From: Apostichopus japonicus
Taxonomy: Eukaryota > Echinodermata > Holothuroidea > Aspidochirotida > Stichopodidae
Reading direction: 5' to 3'
NCBI RefSeq assembly: GCF_037975245.1
Contig: NC_092563.1
Location: forward strand, 13,254,001-13,318,000
DNA length: 64,000 bases
The translations under genes and the position numbers were made by a program. Below are positions 1 to 12,600 of this stretch, one piece after another (the stretch's first letter is position 1; each line of letters starts with the position of its first letter). The notes beneath the pieces are model-generated. The model saw only the letters and a list, made by a program, of their open reading frames with translations. It ran no database searches and was not told where the DNA came from.

Positions 1-523
1 TAAAATTGATGTCTGCTAGAAAGAAACCTCTTTGAAACTAAACCAGGCACTTTCTATCTAACTTGAACTTCTAAAGTACATTGCACCATCCATCATAATA
101 TAAAAGAACCATAACCTGCTGTTTGTCTCTTAACATAAAACATGATGTAAAGAAATCAGACCCACAGAACTTTGTGGGGAAAATTTGGCTTTGGGAGTAG
201 TCATGGTAACTCCACCAACAAATCAAAACAGTAATTTGATCATCACATTGTTATGATCTTACAGATAGATACCAAGGATACATGTTAAAAACAGAGAGAA
301 GTTCGCTTATTACAAAGCAAGTTTCATGTCCACTATGGTACACTGATCCCTTTCAAACTTGGAACTTTCTTCTAGCCTTCATAAAACTACAACTTACATT
401 GTGGACGCTGTTTCAGCTAAACAACATCACAGTTAGTGACTGAATAGTACGCTCCTATGAGAATACTACCCAAGCACACCAAATCTAACACCAATCAGCT
501 GAAATAATAATATAGGCCTGACC

Positions 524-1147
524 TTAAAGCAGCATTTTGCGTCCTTTTCTATGATTTTTCTCAACCTCACTGATTCCACTTTGCCATAACGACATACATA
601 ACTAGCTAATCTATTTATATTTTACTTCAAATGGTGGCATAAAAGTCGAAAAATTTGCAACTTTCAACTTTGTTGTTCTCCTAGATATTTTCCGTTGGGA
701 ACCCAATAAACCTCGCCCATAATATGAATATTTAAACACTACGAACGTCATTGACAGATACGTAATATAACACCACGCTTGATTTGTGTACAGTCTATAT
801 GGCAGTTGTACCAGGGAGTTGCATAACAACTCCCTGGTACAACCAACGCGAAGTCTTGAATCTATTTTTAGCAACGGCTCATAACTAAACCTGCATCTCT
901 GATTGGTTGAATTCAAACTAGTGGGTTTGGCGGAATTGTATGCGATTAATTTTAACTGTGAAATTTGTCGAGGACACTCTTCTCATTTATCGACATAAAT
1001 CGTTAATTACTCGCTAATTAACGCTCTTGGCAGGGTGAAACTTGGATGGTATCTTAGATTGCTGTTTTATGATTGATACATGTAAAAAAATCGATGCACA
1101 TGTTAAAAAAGTGGAAAAAAGGCACCCAACGCAAAATGCTGCTTTAA
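524..1147. mobile_element. TTAA-bounded MITE with 19-bp perfect terminal repeats
   Basis: The left end TTAAAGCAGCATTTTGCGT (524-542) is the exact reverse complement of the right end at 1129-1147. Both ends carry TTAA, so the most economical reading is a TTAA target duplication (piggyBac-type) with a 15-bp inverted repeat AGCAGCATTTTGCGT. The similarity continues weakly inward (CCTTTT against GGGTGCCTTTTTT). The 624-bp interior has no credible transposase, so the element is non-autonomous. A foldback of another superfamily is possible because only one copy is visible. Confidence 0.72.
805..843. repeat. Perfect 17-bp inverted repeat with 5-nt loop
   Basis: GTTGTACCAGGGAGTTG (805-821), loop CATAA, then its exact reverse complement (827-843). 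It sits inside the TTAA element and would form a very stable hairpin in DNA or RNA. It is not part of the terminal repeats. Confidence 0.9.
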
Positions 1148-3430
1148 GAAGTATCTCCTAGGCTCTTGGTTGGCAGTTCTAACCAAATTCTTCTACAGTG
1201 TTACTCAAACTAAGTGTTCAATTGATCAACCCAAAGACAAACCTCATATACTGCATCAAATAATTGTCTTCTTTCATTTCTGATATTTATTTATATTATT
1301 TTTCTTCCCAACACATTTTATTCTAATATTAATCATTAAGAAAAAGCAAAATAAGCAATTTATAAAAATCTGAAATGTAACTTTATCAAATCTTCTCAAT
1401 GAAAGCTGCTTTAAATGAGCAAAATAACCCCCGCAAAAAACATTATTGTGCAATTTGCAAAGGGCAGGAGCCGACCGATTTGTGGAACAAAATATTGATT
1501 AACTTAATTCTCAAAAACTAACAGAAATATGAAAAAGATTTATTTAACTACTCCTTGAATGGGTATTTGGTATAAAGTTTGATCCAGTCCAACACTTTTT
1601 ACCTCCAGACCACATTACTTTGATGCATCAGACATTGATTTCTCATCAAACCTCTGATATACTACTGCTGCGTAGGGCATTATTTTAACATCCCTGATTC
1701 TATGCTTGTGGAGATTCCTAGAGACCCTCTTAACTCTTTCCATCGATGATGATACAGCACAGTACAAACAAACTACAACACGTGGCTGTAAGGCACATGT
1801 TCATAGTCCTGACCTCACATTTTAAGACAAACGTCCCTAATGGGCATCCTATTTTACCATCACTAGCTTGTGCCTCCCTCTGTATTGAAGCATAGGAGAT
1901 GAGGAAGTCTGAGGAATTCATTAAGCCTACACCGCAAACAGAACGAACCTTCATGAAATTCTAAATGCCAAAATTTGAACCTGACAGGAGGAGGCTAATA
2001 TATGTATCTTTTTGCCATCTGTGTGGGATGTGCTTGAGCAACCAACCTCACACATTTTATAAAGGTTATTGCTTCACCAGAGCAATGACTTGGTAAGAAT
2101 CCATCCGTAGCAATAGCAAAGTCCAATTCAAGGAAAAGGAACTATGACAAAGAGGTGTACTAGAGGAAAATCATGAGTAGTACTGTACTAGCAACACAAT
2201 CATGATAAACCACTTATACATCTTACATCTTATACACTTATACATACGGTTAGTGGTTTTTAAACCTTAACACACGTTTTGCATTTGTCCCCCCCCCCCA
2301 GGGTCTTAACCAAATGTACCGGGACCAGACTGTAATTATTCCGAGTTGTTAATATTCAATATTCAGCTGGCAGCGGTTCCATCATATATTTTTACTGTCA
2401 CTGCACTCCTCTACTGTCATAGAGGTGTGTGAGCTAACAGAGACACAAGAGAAAGAGATGCTACCATTTACATATATTTGAAGTTGGTGACTTCATGATT
2501 TATTGGCGTTTGCTGGCTGAAACTGTGAACTACTGCATGTTTGAAATAAACTTAGTCCAAAACTATTAAATGTAACCCTCTCTATATTGCTATGGACTAT
2601 GGCAAGTCCACTGATGTAAATAATAGATAAAATGTAAAACTACTTTAAATAGGTAAGGACCAAATATGAGCTAGACAGGATGTTACTCTGGCCTCAGGTT
2701 GACATGCTCCTCCAAAGAAACAGAGGCAGGGTTATTGTAAAACAACACTATGACATTACTAATGACATCTCACTAATTGTTACTTTCTTCCCTAGAGAGA
2801 TCTGAGCAGATAATGGGTGCACAGCCAGGCATAATGTTTCTGTTGTAGAGAGTTACTGAGTAAGTGATGGGACTTGGACAAGTATATAACCATGCCTTAT
2901 GTTTTAAGCTACAGTTAATAGGAACTATTTGCAACCCTTCTTGGCAGTGTGATGTAGGAGGACTTCTTGTCTCTGCTACTAGCTAAGAGATTGTACAGGT
3001 ACACTTGAGGGAGAACGGGCAGATAGTGGTAAAATGCTCTCTGTTATAGTACTGATAATGTTACAAACCAAAAGAAAGTTTGGTCCATATCTAGAATGAA
3101 ACCTGACTAGCCAGCTGAAATCATTATGGAATTTTCAAAGTATCTCATTGCATCAAAACAAAATTATCAAAATCCATTCAACTCTCCAGATGCATTATCC
3201 ACCAAGAAATGGTTTCAAAAGAATCGGGAATTGACCTTGATGGACAGATATAACTTAACACTAAGTTTTATCTCTAAACTTTACAATTTTGACTGTGCTT
3301 GACATTACTGTACTTGTCACTGTGGTAGCAGTCTTGATGAAAAGAATAGATACAGAAACTAGCCAAATGAGTTCTTCACCTGATTACTACCACATCCATT
3401 AATGAGAAGCTAAAGAATGTTATCATTTAC

Positions 3431-3537
3431 CTATATCTTCCGAGAGGCACACCAGTACCTTCAACCCTTCTTCGAGATCTTCATGGTTGGTAAAAATGGC
3501 CCTCAGGGTGTCCAGAAGGTTCCTGGCAACCATTTGC
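3431..3537 (-). CDS. PPP4R1: PPP4R1 orthologue, internal coding exon (second seen)
   Basis: Internal exon of the regulatory subunit 1 of protein phosphatase 4, a HEAT/armadillo-type scaffold that binds the PP4 catalytic subunit. The exon has an acceptor (TTTTTAATTACAG) and a donor (GTAAATG) on the minus strand. It is 107 nt: one base completing a split Arg codon, 35 codons, and one trailing base (phase 1). It encodes QMVARNLLDTLRAIF, then an acidic stretch (NHEDLEEG) and LKVLVCLSEDI. The first part matches the human PPP4R1 segment around RQMVARSLLDTLR as I recall it. This is the N-terminal region, before most of the HEAT repeats. The next exon downstream is not visible between 1 and 3430 and probably lies beyond the window. 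The family call is strong; a PPP4R1-like paralogue cannot be excluded. Confidence 0.87.
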
Positions 3538-6500
3538 CTGTAATTAAAAGAGAATATCATTATAGTTACAGTGCATTCATTGATGTGTCATAAATCATTC
3601 AAGTTACTAGGAACTAATTATACAAAATTAATTAGTTATTACCGCCATGTTTGCTACCTGACGGTCTGTCGATTTGTTAGTTCAATACTTGATCGTTGTT
3701 ATTTATCTCTAAGGATTCCAAAAACTCCACCAACATGAGTCTAGAAGGACATGATATCATGGAGAATCTACCAATCACTAATAACTAGTTTGGAGACAGC
3801 AACCCCCTCCCCTCCATGAAAAGCAACCAACTCCTACACCCCTAACTTACAAACTAGTCCCCTGGCAGTGATGGTGTGACTTAATTTAACAGCTGAAAAA
3901 CCTTCTTGACGTGCCTCACAAACCAATTTCAACCCATTCTTTTTATGTCTCACACGAACAATCCATTATCACATTATCACTTCTAAGACAAATCGGGAAT
4001 TTTCGTTAAGTATCAGATCATATCATTTCTTTCTGTCTCACAGACAGATAATTATGGAAAATATTCTCGGTCACTAACATCTTCCAAAAAAGTAAGTCTA
4101 AATACTGCATGTCCCACTCCTACAGTAGGCACATACAGTACTCAATAGTCTATTTGTACACTGATCTACATTGCTGCCATCACTTCCCAAGTTTTATTTG
4201 AAACGTTTTCATTTTTATTCCAAGTCTATAATCTCTGGAATTTTGAAATTTCTGACCAAGACTAATTCAATTCTCTGATGCCAGTTTCCTGTTCTAGATT
4301 CAAAAGAAGCCAGCTGAAAAAACAATTTCTTATTTAGCCTTTAAAACGATATTTGATCTTTACTGTAATATCATGGTTTTGACCCCTAAGCCTTTTTTTT
4401 TTGCCTTACAATACCACAAATTAATGTTATCTAGTTATTTAACATTTTCTTGCTAAATTAAATAAAATATATGTCTATGAAATCATTCTGATTATAGATA
4501 ATAAAAAAATTATCCATAACAAATCAGCCACTTTCATGAGAACCATCCCTACAGACAGACAAAATGCCATTCTTTATGTAAGCATGGTTAACAGTAACAA
4601 GGCTCCTGAAAATGGTACCAACCCCACCAAGAACTGAACACCACAAATATCAAAACATGTCCATAAATGGTGTTGCAAGATGTCATTTTCAATCAGGCCA
4701 CATTCCAGGTATGTGCACAGTAGTGTTCAAACTACAGCTCATTGCTAATTCCTCTATTATTTGTGGGTATGTGCTCTCTTTGTGTGAGTCTTTTAATATT
4801 ATGTTAAGAAGGGGGGGGGGGGAAATTTTTCTTGGTGGGAACCAGTTTTATGAAACTTTATATGGGAATCATTGTGCATATATATCAGGACTTGTTAAAT
4901 TATAGTTTTGATTTGAGCTATTTTGATTATTATTTTATTTGACTTCTTCTCAACTCTAACTTGGGCTGTAGTGAATTTGGGTAGGTCGTGGTTAACACTA
5001 GTATAAAAGAAAGATCAGTTAAGGTCTGATACTTCTCTATGTAGTCATGAAGATTTTCTAGCAATTCATCTGGAAACTAAAAACCACTTACATGCGTTAT
5101 ACATGGAGTGAGAGAAGTTGCAATGTAGATGCAAACCACATGCTTGAAAATGACATCTCCACCTCCAATATATGCACAAATGTTTGGGAAGCGTTCATTT
5201 TCTCACATTTTCACCCCTCATTATTACGAAAGGAACACCCCACTGAATCCAGACAAAGACACATCACTATGAACAAACACTGCACTTACTTTCTCAGTGC
5301 AATTTATATAAACTTTATATGATCATCTAACATACCTACGTATAATCTTTGGAGTGGTTTCATAATTTATAAGCAACTCTTCTCAAGGTGGGTTTAAGAC
5401 TGGCAGTTTTTTTCTCCTCTTTTTTCTCACAGCCACAAATTACCACTATCCATTTTTTTTGCTTGAAATGTCACCCATCAAGAGAAGGAATCGTTAAGCC
5501 GAGTGTGAAATTCTGAGAGAAGCGGACTTATCCAGCCAAGGGAAAACTTAATAAGGAAATTAGTCTAGAATGAATCTATGCACTAGGCAGTAGTGGCTTC
5601 ATACACTCTTAGCCTGTGGCAATCATTATGGCATGGCAGCACAATGGCTGGGTGAGAAACTCTTCAGTGTTAAAGACACTGGAAACAAAAAAGATGAAAG
5701 GGAAGAGATGATTTCCTGCCTAAAAAGCTGATTGCATTTTCACAGCATTTTATAATGAGGTAATTTATCTCTTGTGTGAAAAAATACTGCGCTATCAGGT
5801 GTTCTGAGTCTTTGCTATTAATACAGTAAGGTAAATGGTGGATGGTTCAAGCAATGTGCTAAAAAAAAAAAATTTAAGTTAAAATATATTAACTCTTAAT
5901 GGAGATGATGAAGGTTACTACTGTTCGATGGATATAATAATACATGGTACCATTTCATACAACTGCTGAAACAGTGTGAGATGCCCAAGAAAATGCTGTG
6001 AAGGTGACAAGGGTACCATTTTAACTCTGTTTGTCAAATTCACTCAGTTGAAAGATTTGACAGGCTAAAAGCTTCTGATTCATGCGCTGCTGTCACCGAT
6101 GAGACAAACTTCCATACTCTGCCTCTGAATCAACTTTTCTGGCAATTGTGGTTCAACTTTTAATCATAACTCTACACTCAAATCTAATAACATTGTAGTC
6201 CATTAGCTAATCAGTCAAGCTTAATTTGAAATAATGATGCAAAAGTTGAGGTCAAGTTTCCCAGTTGGGCTTTTCACATAGATATGTGATAGACTAATAC
6301 CTGGAAAGTGCCTGCGAAAGCAACATTTTCAAACTGAGTGGATTTCCAAACCGCTTAGCTATTAGAGAGTTAGTCTTATATTGAGTAATTGACAGACTGT
6401 GTTAGGTTAAATTGGCATCCAACACAATCAGTGAGTGGCTTTGACTGTGTGGCCTCTTTTCCAAGCTACTATCATCACCGGTATTGCAAACGTCTTTCTC

Positions 6501-6878
6501 AGTATTGCAGCGGTCCTTATAGTAACCCAATTAACTACTTAAGAGCTTGGGGCAAACTAACCCAAGAAAAAGAATTATATTAGCTTCTTAGCACATATCA
6601 ATCTTCGACATAGTAGACCAGAACACAGCAATTCTCTCTACAAAACTTACTCCCTTGGAAATGGAAAGCTCTTCCCAAAGAATTATACCTTGGGACTGAT
6701 GATGTATAAAAGGTCAGTCTTTGGAGCAGATGGCAAAGCTGTTGTGCCTGTAAAATGTAAGTTAATACTTGTAGAATCAAACCTGATCCAACACATTAGA
6801 GAATCAGCAGATATAGGGTAGGTTTTCATAAAAAAAAACAAAAAAACAGACACATTGGGGACAAAATGATGAACTTAC
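3538..6878 (-). other. PPP4R1: PPP4R1 intron between the two visible exons
   Basis: 3341 bp of intron. Strong donor-like GTAAGTG sites occur on the minus strand near 5090 and 5288, but neither marks an exon whose phase fits between the flanking exons. A 12-base poly-G run is at 4811-4822. No transposon or RNA gene recognised. Confidence 0.7.
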
Positions 6879-7002
6879 CTATTGAAGACATTGTCACTGT
6901 CCCAGTACTTTTGTAACCTGCCAAGAGGAGAGAGTGTTTCTTCTTGAGTGGGGTAGAACCCGGTGGAGACCATGGACAATCCATCGTCTGCTTCATCTCC
7001 AA
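6879..7002 (-). CDS. PPP4R1: PPP4R1 orthologue, internal coding exon (first seen)
   Basis: Exon of 124 nt with acceptor GTTTTTGCTTTCAG and donor GTAAGTTC on the minus strand. The phase is two bases, 40 codons, then AG; the AG joins the G of the next exon to restore an Arg codon, so the two exons read through as ...DNVFNRQMVARN.... The peptide starts acidic (GDEADDGLSMVSTG), continues YPTQEETLSPLGRLQKYWDS, and matches the conserved human LTPLGRLDKY..ENIFNR segment. In human the corresponding exon is also entered in phase 1 and is preceded by a single short start-codon exon. So one more coding exon ending in phase 1 is expected upstream, at higher coordinates here. The intron to the next exon is 3341 bp. 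In-frame translation across the junction is the strongest evidence for the gene. Confidence 0.88.
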
Positions 7003-9185
7003 CTGAAAGCAAAAACAAAACAAAACTTTGAAAATAATGAAAAGAGTCGATCACCTCTGAAGAAAGTAAATGTGAAGGAATCGCACCTCTGCTGAAGAAT
7101 TTACTTTTGATTAGGAATTTTATGGAAAACCATCCATCTACAAAATATGCTGACTACTTCAGATCGGGTCCAGGAACTACTGTAGCTATGAGCAATTTCT
7201 GCAGTGTTTAGCTGCATAGGATACCCACCACCTGTTGCCTTATAAAACCCCAACTTTATCACGCTCTTACAAACTGCCTGCCCAGCTTGAATACTTTTCC
7301 TTTTGTAGGAACTGACCAGTTTCAATATTCCTAAGCTGACAAGATCCCACATGTACACTACTGTGTATTCACAGTGGAGTAACACATGAGGTGAGGTATG
7401 TCCAAGACAGTGTTTACAGCCAGTACTATCTGCTGATGAAAGGTACATACAAAAATTGCAGAGAAAGCTTACGGTACATACCACGCATGCACCTTACAGC
7501 ACAGGATGTTAGCACTAACTGCTGTTGAGTTTTAACCGCACAAATACTGTAGTGTCAAAGGCACACACTATACAGTAGAAATTAGCGTGTATTATCTCGA
7601 CTACACTTCCACTTTCCAATAAGGTTGTACTGTATGATGTTAATAACTTCCTACTAACCTGACTCTCTCGTCAAGCTTTAAGTCACAGCGATTAAATGAG
7701 AGTTATAAAAATCCTGACATGCATATTGTTTCCTTCTGTCTGGGCAATATCCCCCACACAGTTTTACTGTTACTAAGTACAGTATCTTGGATAGTCACAA
7801 CTGTACAGTGTGTATGTATATGCAGTACATATAATGTACAGAAAGTTGCCACGGTCTTGAAAATTGCCTTCCTGTTTTACGGCTCTACGTGCACTTCAGA
7901 TTAATTATCAAGAAATATGAGATGAACCTTACAAAAAAAATAGCACACAGCTGTTGAATCTAATATCAACTTATTTCCCTAATTAAGAAAACAACATAAG
8001 TAATTCTTTCAAAGATACACTATTGATTAGCTTTAGTATCATGAGTAGTAGGTAATAAGTAATAACGTATGGCTTGGAATTACCAGCTAAGCTAGAGAAC
8101 ACACATGAGGGGTTTCTTATGATGCAGTACTTCAAAATGCAGACGAGCAGTTTTGTTACATCTTATTACCTAGAATAGAAACCCCCCCCCCATCTCACCT
8201 GGACAGAAAGCAACACGCATTAAGTATCCTAGATCAACATCTGACTTTCATATCTTTTCCTGATGGGAAAGTGGGTACCATATCCCCATCTGCTGTCGCA
8301 ACACAAGAAGACCACAAAGGTTTTCTTTATTTTGTCAAGTTAGATCTCACTTTAAAAACAAAACTAATTAACAGCTTCTTAGAATAACCACAGCTTTTCA
8401 AAGTGCAGCAGCTTTGTTACTGAAAGGCCACAGAATTGCAGAAACGAAAGCGAGTTACTTTCAGCATTGAGTAATTCAAACAGCTGATTTTTATAACCCA
8501 GTAAATATTGGTAAATGCGAGTAACGATCTGATCTCTAACAATTTTAACCAGACAGGTTTCATTTTGGACTTTGATCTTTGGACTGTGTATTCTCTCGGT
8601 ATGCCTCTGTAAGCATGTCTTGCTGAGCATGTTTTGCACGTACCATTTGCTTCCTAAAATGTTCTGATCCCTGAAGACTCTGTCCTTGCCATGTTACATA
8701 AATGATAATGTCAAGTACAGTAGTATTATCATCAAGAATGTGCATGAACGACAATAATTTGTACTTAGTCACCCCATTTTGTCAGTGAAGGTCTCGGCAG
8801 AGAGTGCCTTGTGAGATGGAAGAGTCCATTGTTTGCAGTGATGCAGTCTAATTATATACTCAATTAAACTGTACAAAGTCCAGACATTAGCTCAGCTGGA
8901 ATGGACTTGGGATAGCACTGAACTTACAAGGACGACTTTGTGCACAAACTATTGATCAGCTACTACATAACTCCATGTACTGAATCTATACAAAATTCTA
9001 AAAATACTCTTGTAGGAAAACACCAGGATAAATTTGCCTCTCTTGATCCACTAAGAACAGATATAGGTTTCCTAAATCAAGTGGCGTCAAGGTATACCTT
9101 TGTGCGTTACACAGAAAAAGGCTTAAAACCATGCTTGATCTCAGCTGTGCCTAAATTACCAACCTGTCAGAAACTGAGTTCCATT

Positions 9186-9250
9186 TACCCACTACTAGGA
9201 GTCTTGTGCATACAGTATAGCCATGTACCCACTACTAGGATTCTTGTGCA
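9186..9250. repeat. 40-bp spaced direct duplication
   Basis: TACCCACTACTAGGA followed by G/TTCTTGTGCA occurs at 9186-9210 and again at 9226-9250, with one mismatch. The offset is 40 bp, a recent local duplication. Confidence 0.85.
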
Positions 9251-9627
9251 CTTAACATGTATGCAAAGATTTTATTTCTATGTTATTAATATAGCACCAA
9301 CTTTGAATACACCACAACAGCAGCACAGGTAAACGTGTAGTACTGTGGTATAGACCATACTACATACATAGCATGCTCCATAGAGTACATGCTACAACCT
9401 GTACACCAGTCTAAAACATTGGCTAGATCAAATACACCTAATTTATACACATGTATGTATTTTTCATGATGGTGCAGCCTGTTCAGTAACTCGATGCGCT
9501 GCTCCAATGAGGAAGTAGTGTTTCCTTTGCTTCCTTCCAGCAAGGCTTAATAAACCCAAGAAATCTGGGTCTACAGAATAACAGGATATTCTGTTAACTG
9601 GCTAATTGTTTTAGTAGCAGCACACTA

Positions 9628-9683
9628 CACATTGCAAAGTTTGAATGATGCAATGCACATTGCAAAGTTTAAATGATGCACTG
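9628..9683. repeat. Two-copy 28-bp tandem repeat
   Basis: CACATTGCAAAGTTTGAATG-type unit at 9628-9655 and 9656-9683, nearly identical and directly abutting. Confidence 0.85.
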
Positions 9684-12600
9684 ACCCTGTACTGATGCTA
9701 ATCAGATATATCATTGGGGAACCATATGTTTCTAACAATACAATAGTGTAAACCATCACTGCTTAGTACTCCTTCACTTACATTGCTTGTGTGGTTAGGA
9801 CCCTTATAACATTGCCTTCTATGACCGATTCATTTTATGCACAAATTAACAGTGATTACTGTAAAACTGAATGTGTCAGTGAAAAGTAATTGTACACATG
9901 AACAGGGAAACATAATGGCACACAGGAGCATTTGACCAATTCCTATACCTTTAGTTAACTTGGTAGATTTACAGCCTTGTATACCACAAACTATGAAAAT
10001 CATTTAGCACACAAAAATATCATCTACAGATATCCTGCCAGACTGATTTAAAAGAAATGGTTTAATGGTTTACAACATTTTCAAGCATCCAAATATAATC
10101 ATAAATTTATCTTTCAGCTGCATTGTATAAGCAACCCAATAAGGACATACCTTAGTAACTGCAAATTGTGACTACTAATGTAGAACTCATTTCTGTGTCA
10201 AACAACCATGCACAATCTACTACAGCTTAAAAATACAACATGATACAAGAAGTTATGTCATATTATGAAATTATTTTTCAAGTCAGAGCTTTCCTCTTCT
10301 GAAATGTTTTAAAAATAACGTAAAACAAGTTGCTGTTCTTGGTACTTACATATTTACACAAGGTGTAACAATTTTAGCCCAACATGCCAGCCAAAGATCC
10401 ACATCATGTGTCTGCCTCCCAATGTACCACACTGAAATGGTCTTATCTTCCACTGCTTACACCCAGCCAATTCAAACTGAACCATGTGGCCCAAGCTACA
10501 CACACTATCTTCCTTTGTGTAAATATATAAACCCCTGCCTTTTTTTTTTCTCTCCCTCCCTCCCTTTGTTCTTTATAACAGATGGTTTACCCAGCAACAT
10601 GTTCACAGCAATCTTTTATCTCTAAAGAGGCTGGTAAGCTAATTTACACATACAGCTAGCTCCCTTTACTAAATAACCTCTACTAATACACTATTTCCTT
10701 TGTTCAGCTATTATTACAAGGTGACAAGGTCCAAGCCAGCCATAAGCCAACCACACCACAATGAATGTACAATTCCCTTATCAACAACACAGATCAGCTG
10801 TATTGCTAACTTATATACTTGCTTATTCCTGGATGAATACACTTCCTATGGTCAAAGCTTAATACCTTCCTGTGAGGTCTACCTGGCCTGTAGGATTTCT
10901 TTCTTTTTTTATCACCTTTTCTGATAAAAATAAATGTAATAAACCTCCCCATACACTACTTCGGCTAATGATGTATCTTTTTCATATATATGGGAGCTAG
11001 TACACTGACTAAAGTATAAAGTATAGGCACATGATGCATATATCCTATAAGGGAAGTAAATAGTGACTGCAATACATTGGTCCTTGTAGTTCTCTTTGTA
11101 TGGTGAAGTGAAATCGTGTTACAATATTGATTCAGTGCTTCCATGTATAAACACACATCAGCTTAAAAGTTTATTGGAGCTGGAAATACAGATTAAGAAT
11201 GATTTTCATTCAAGGAAAGTTTTTTTCTAATTCCTTTGTCAAATATGAATTGGAAGTCACCACTGGATCTCAAATTCATGGACAGGGTTTAGAAGACTTC
11301 AGATTGCCTGAGGAATGAGGGTTGTGTATCACATTTAGAACAACTAAATTAATAAAAAAATTCAATGAACAGGTGAAGTCGGTGAAATTCAGGGATTACT
11401 GGAAAGCAGAGGAGGGAGGGAAAAATCCTCTAGGCTACAAAAAGAAATAAAAGATTGGTAATAGTTTTAGAAAAGATAGCCTTGAACCCTTGTTTCAGTC
11501 AGAACGAGTTATTCATTTCAGAGATGATTAATATTAAAATTTTGTGACAGATATAAATCACTGGAGAAATGATAAATCCAACAAACTACAGACATGCTTC
11601 CAGAGAACATAGATCTGAATTTGGTCTAAGGTTTCTGGAAATTCAACCAAACCTTTCAAATTCTAATACAAATAAGAAAGGTTTTATTCGACACTCTGCA
11701 AGTAGGTACATTTTCACTTTCACTCTTCAATATTGTCCCACAACTACCAAAACTTACGAAAACAGACAAGGGTCCAAGAAAACTTTGCATCACAGAATAA
11801 ATTAAGATCCACTCAAAAGGTTAACTTGTTTGTGCCTATCATCATCAGCATACATGTACTACCTACAAGAATACCATTTCACTAAACACCACCGAACCAT
11901 TGACCACTGGGATTAGTTTCTTCAATGCTAACCCCCACCGATCACTACTTGCAACGACATATTCATGAGCAGAATGAGAGAATCTTGGCCGCCCGCCCAC
12001 GAATAGTAAGCTAGCTGACTTCATCCGTCCAAACGAAAGACTCTACTGACGACATCAAAACCGATGTGATATTCTCCCCGTTGAAAAACCTACACCCCCG
12101 TTCGTCGTTTCATCAACATGCATAGCGTACAGTAGAATGGGTACACTAATCAAATTAAGAGAATGTCCCCGGGCGGAACTGTACTGTAATCAATACGGCA
12201 AAAGAGAAAGAAACCTTCCAGATACCATCCAGCATCTGCTGCCCGTCTCCTGAAGCGACAACTTCTAACAAATTAATAAAGAATCCATCTCTCTTTCAAA
12301 CTAAATTCAAAGCTTTTAGCCAAATGAAAAATGACCCAAATAACACTGCCGTTTTCAAAATTTTTGAAAAAGAAATTGCATTGGGCATCTTCACGCTGAC
12401 AAACAAGCAGTCTGACAATGAGCAAACCATGGACTTTATAGGCCGCATTTAGCTCTGTATAGATGTAACAAACATGTCTCTCTTCTCAAAGCTATTGAAG
12501 TGTGGGGGGGGTTGCCCCATGCCACAATTTTTACGTTTTTCTTTCGGTGAGGTCTTTCATTCAATTTTATATGCCTCCAACAACCCTTGAAATGTAGTAC

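Larger units (their letters stand above)
1..3430 (-). other. PPP4R1: Partial intron of PPP4R1
   Basis: Intronic sequence downstream of the second visible PPP4R1 exon, continuing off the left edge. I see no further convincing exon. It contains a 624-bp MITE (524-1147) with a perfect 17-bp hairpin inside it and an 11-base poly-C run at 2289-2299; the rest is AT-rich unique-looking sequence. Confidence 0.6.

Noticed and set aside
5080-5110. Minus-strand ATGTATAACGCAT with strong donor GTAAGTGG, phase 1
   Set aside because: It lies downstream of the PPP4R1 exon it would have to precede, so it cannot be the start exon.
7101-7484. 127-codon minus-strand open frame next to the PPP4R1 exon
   Set aside because: Composition is random-looking, no donor or acceptor fits, and it does not continue the PPP4R1 protein.
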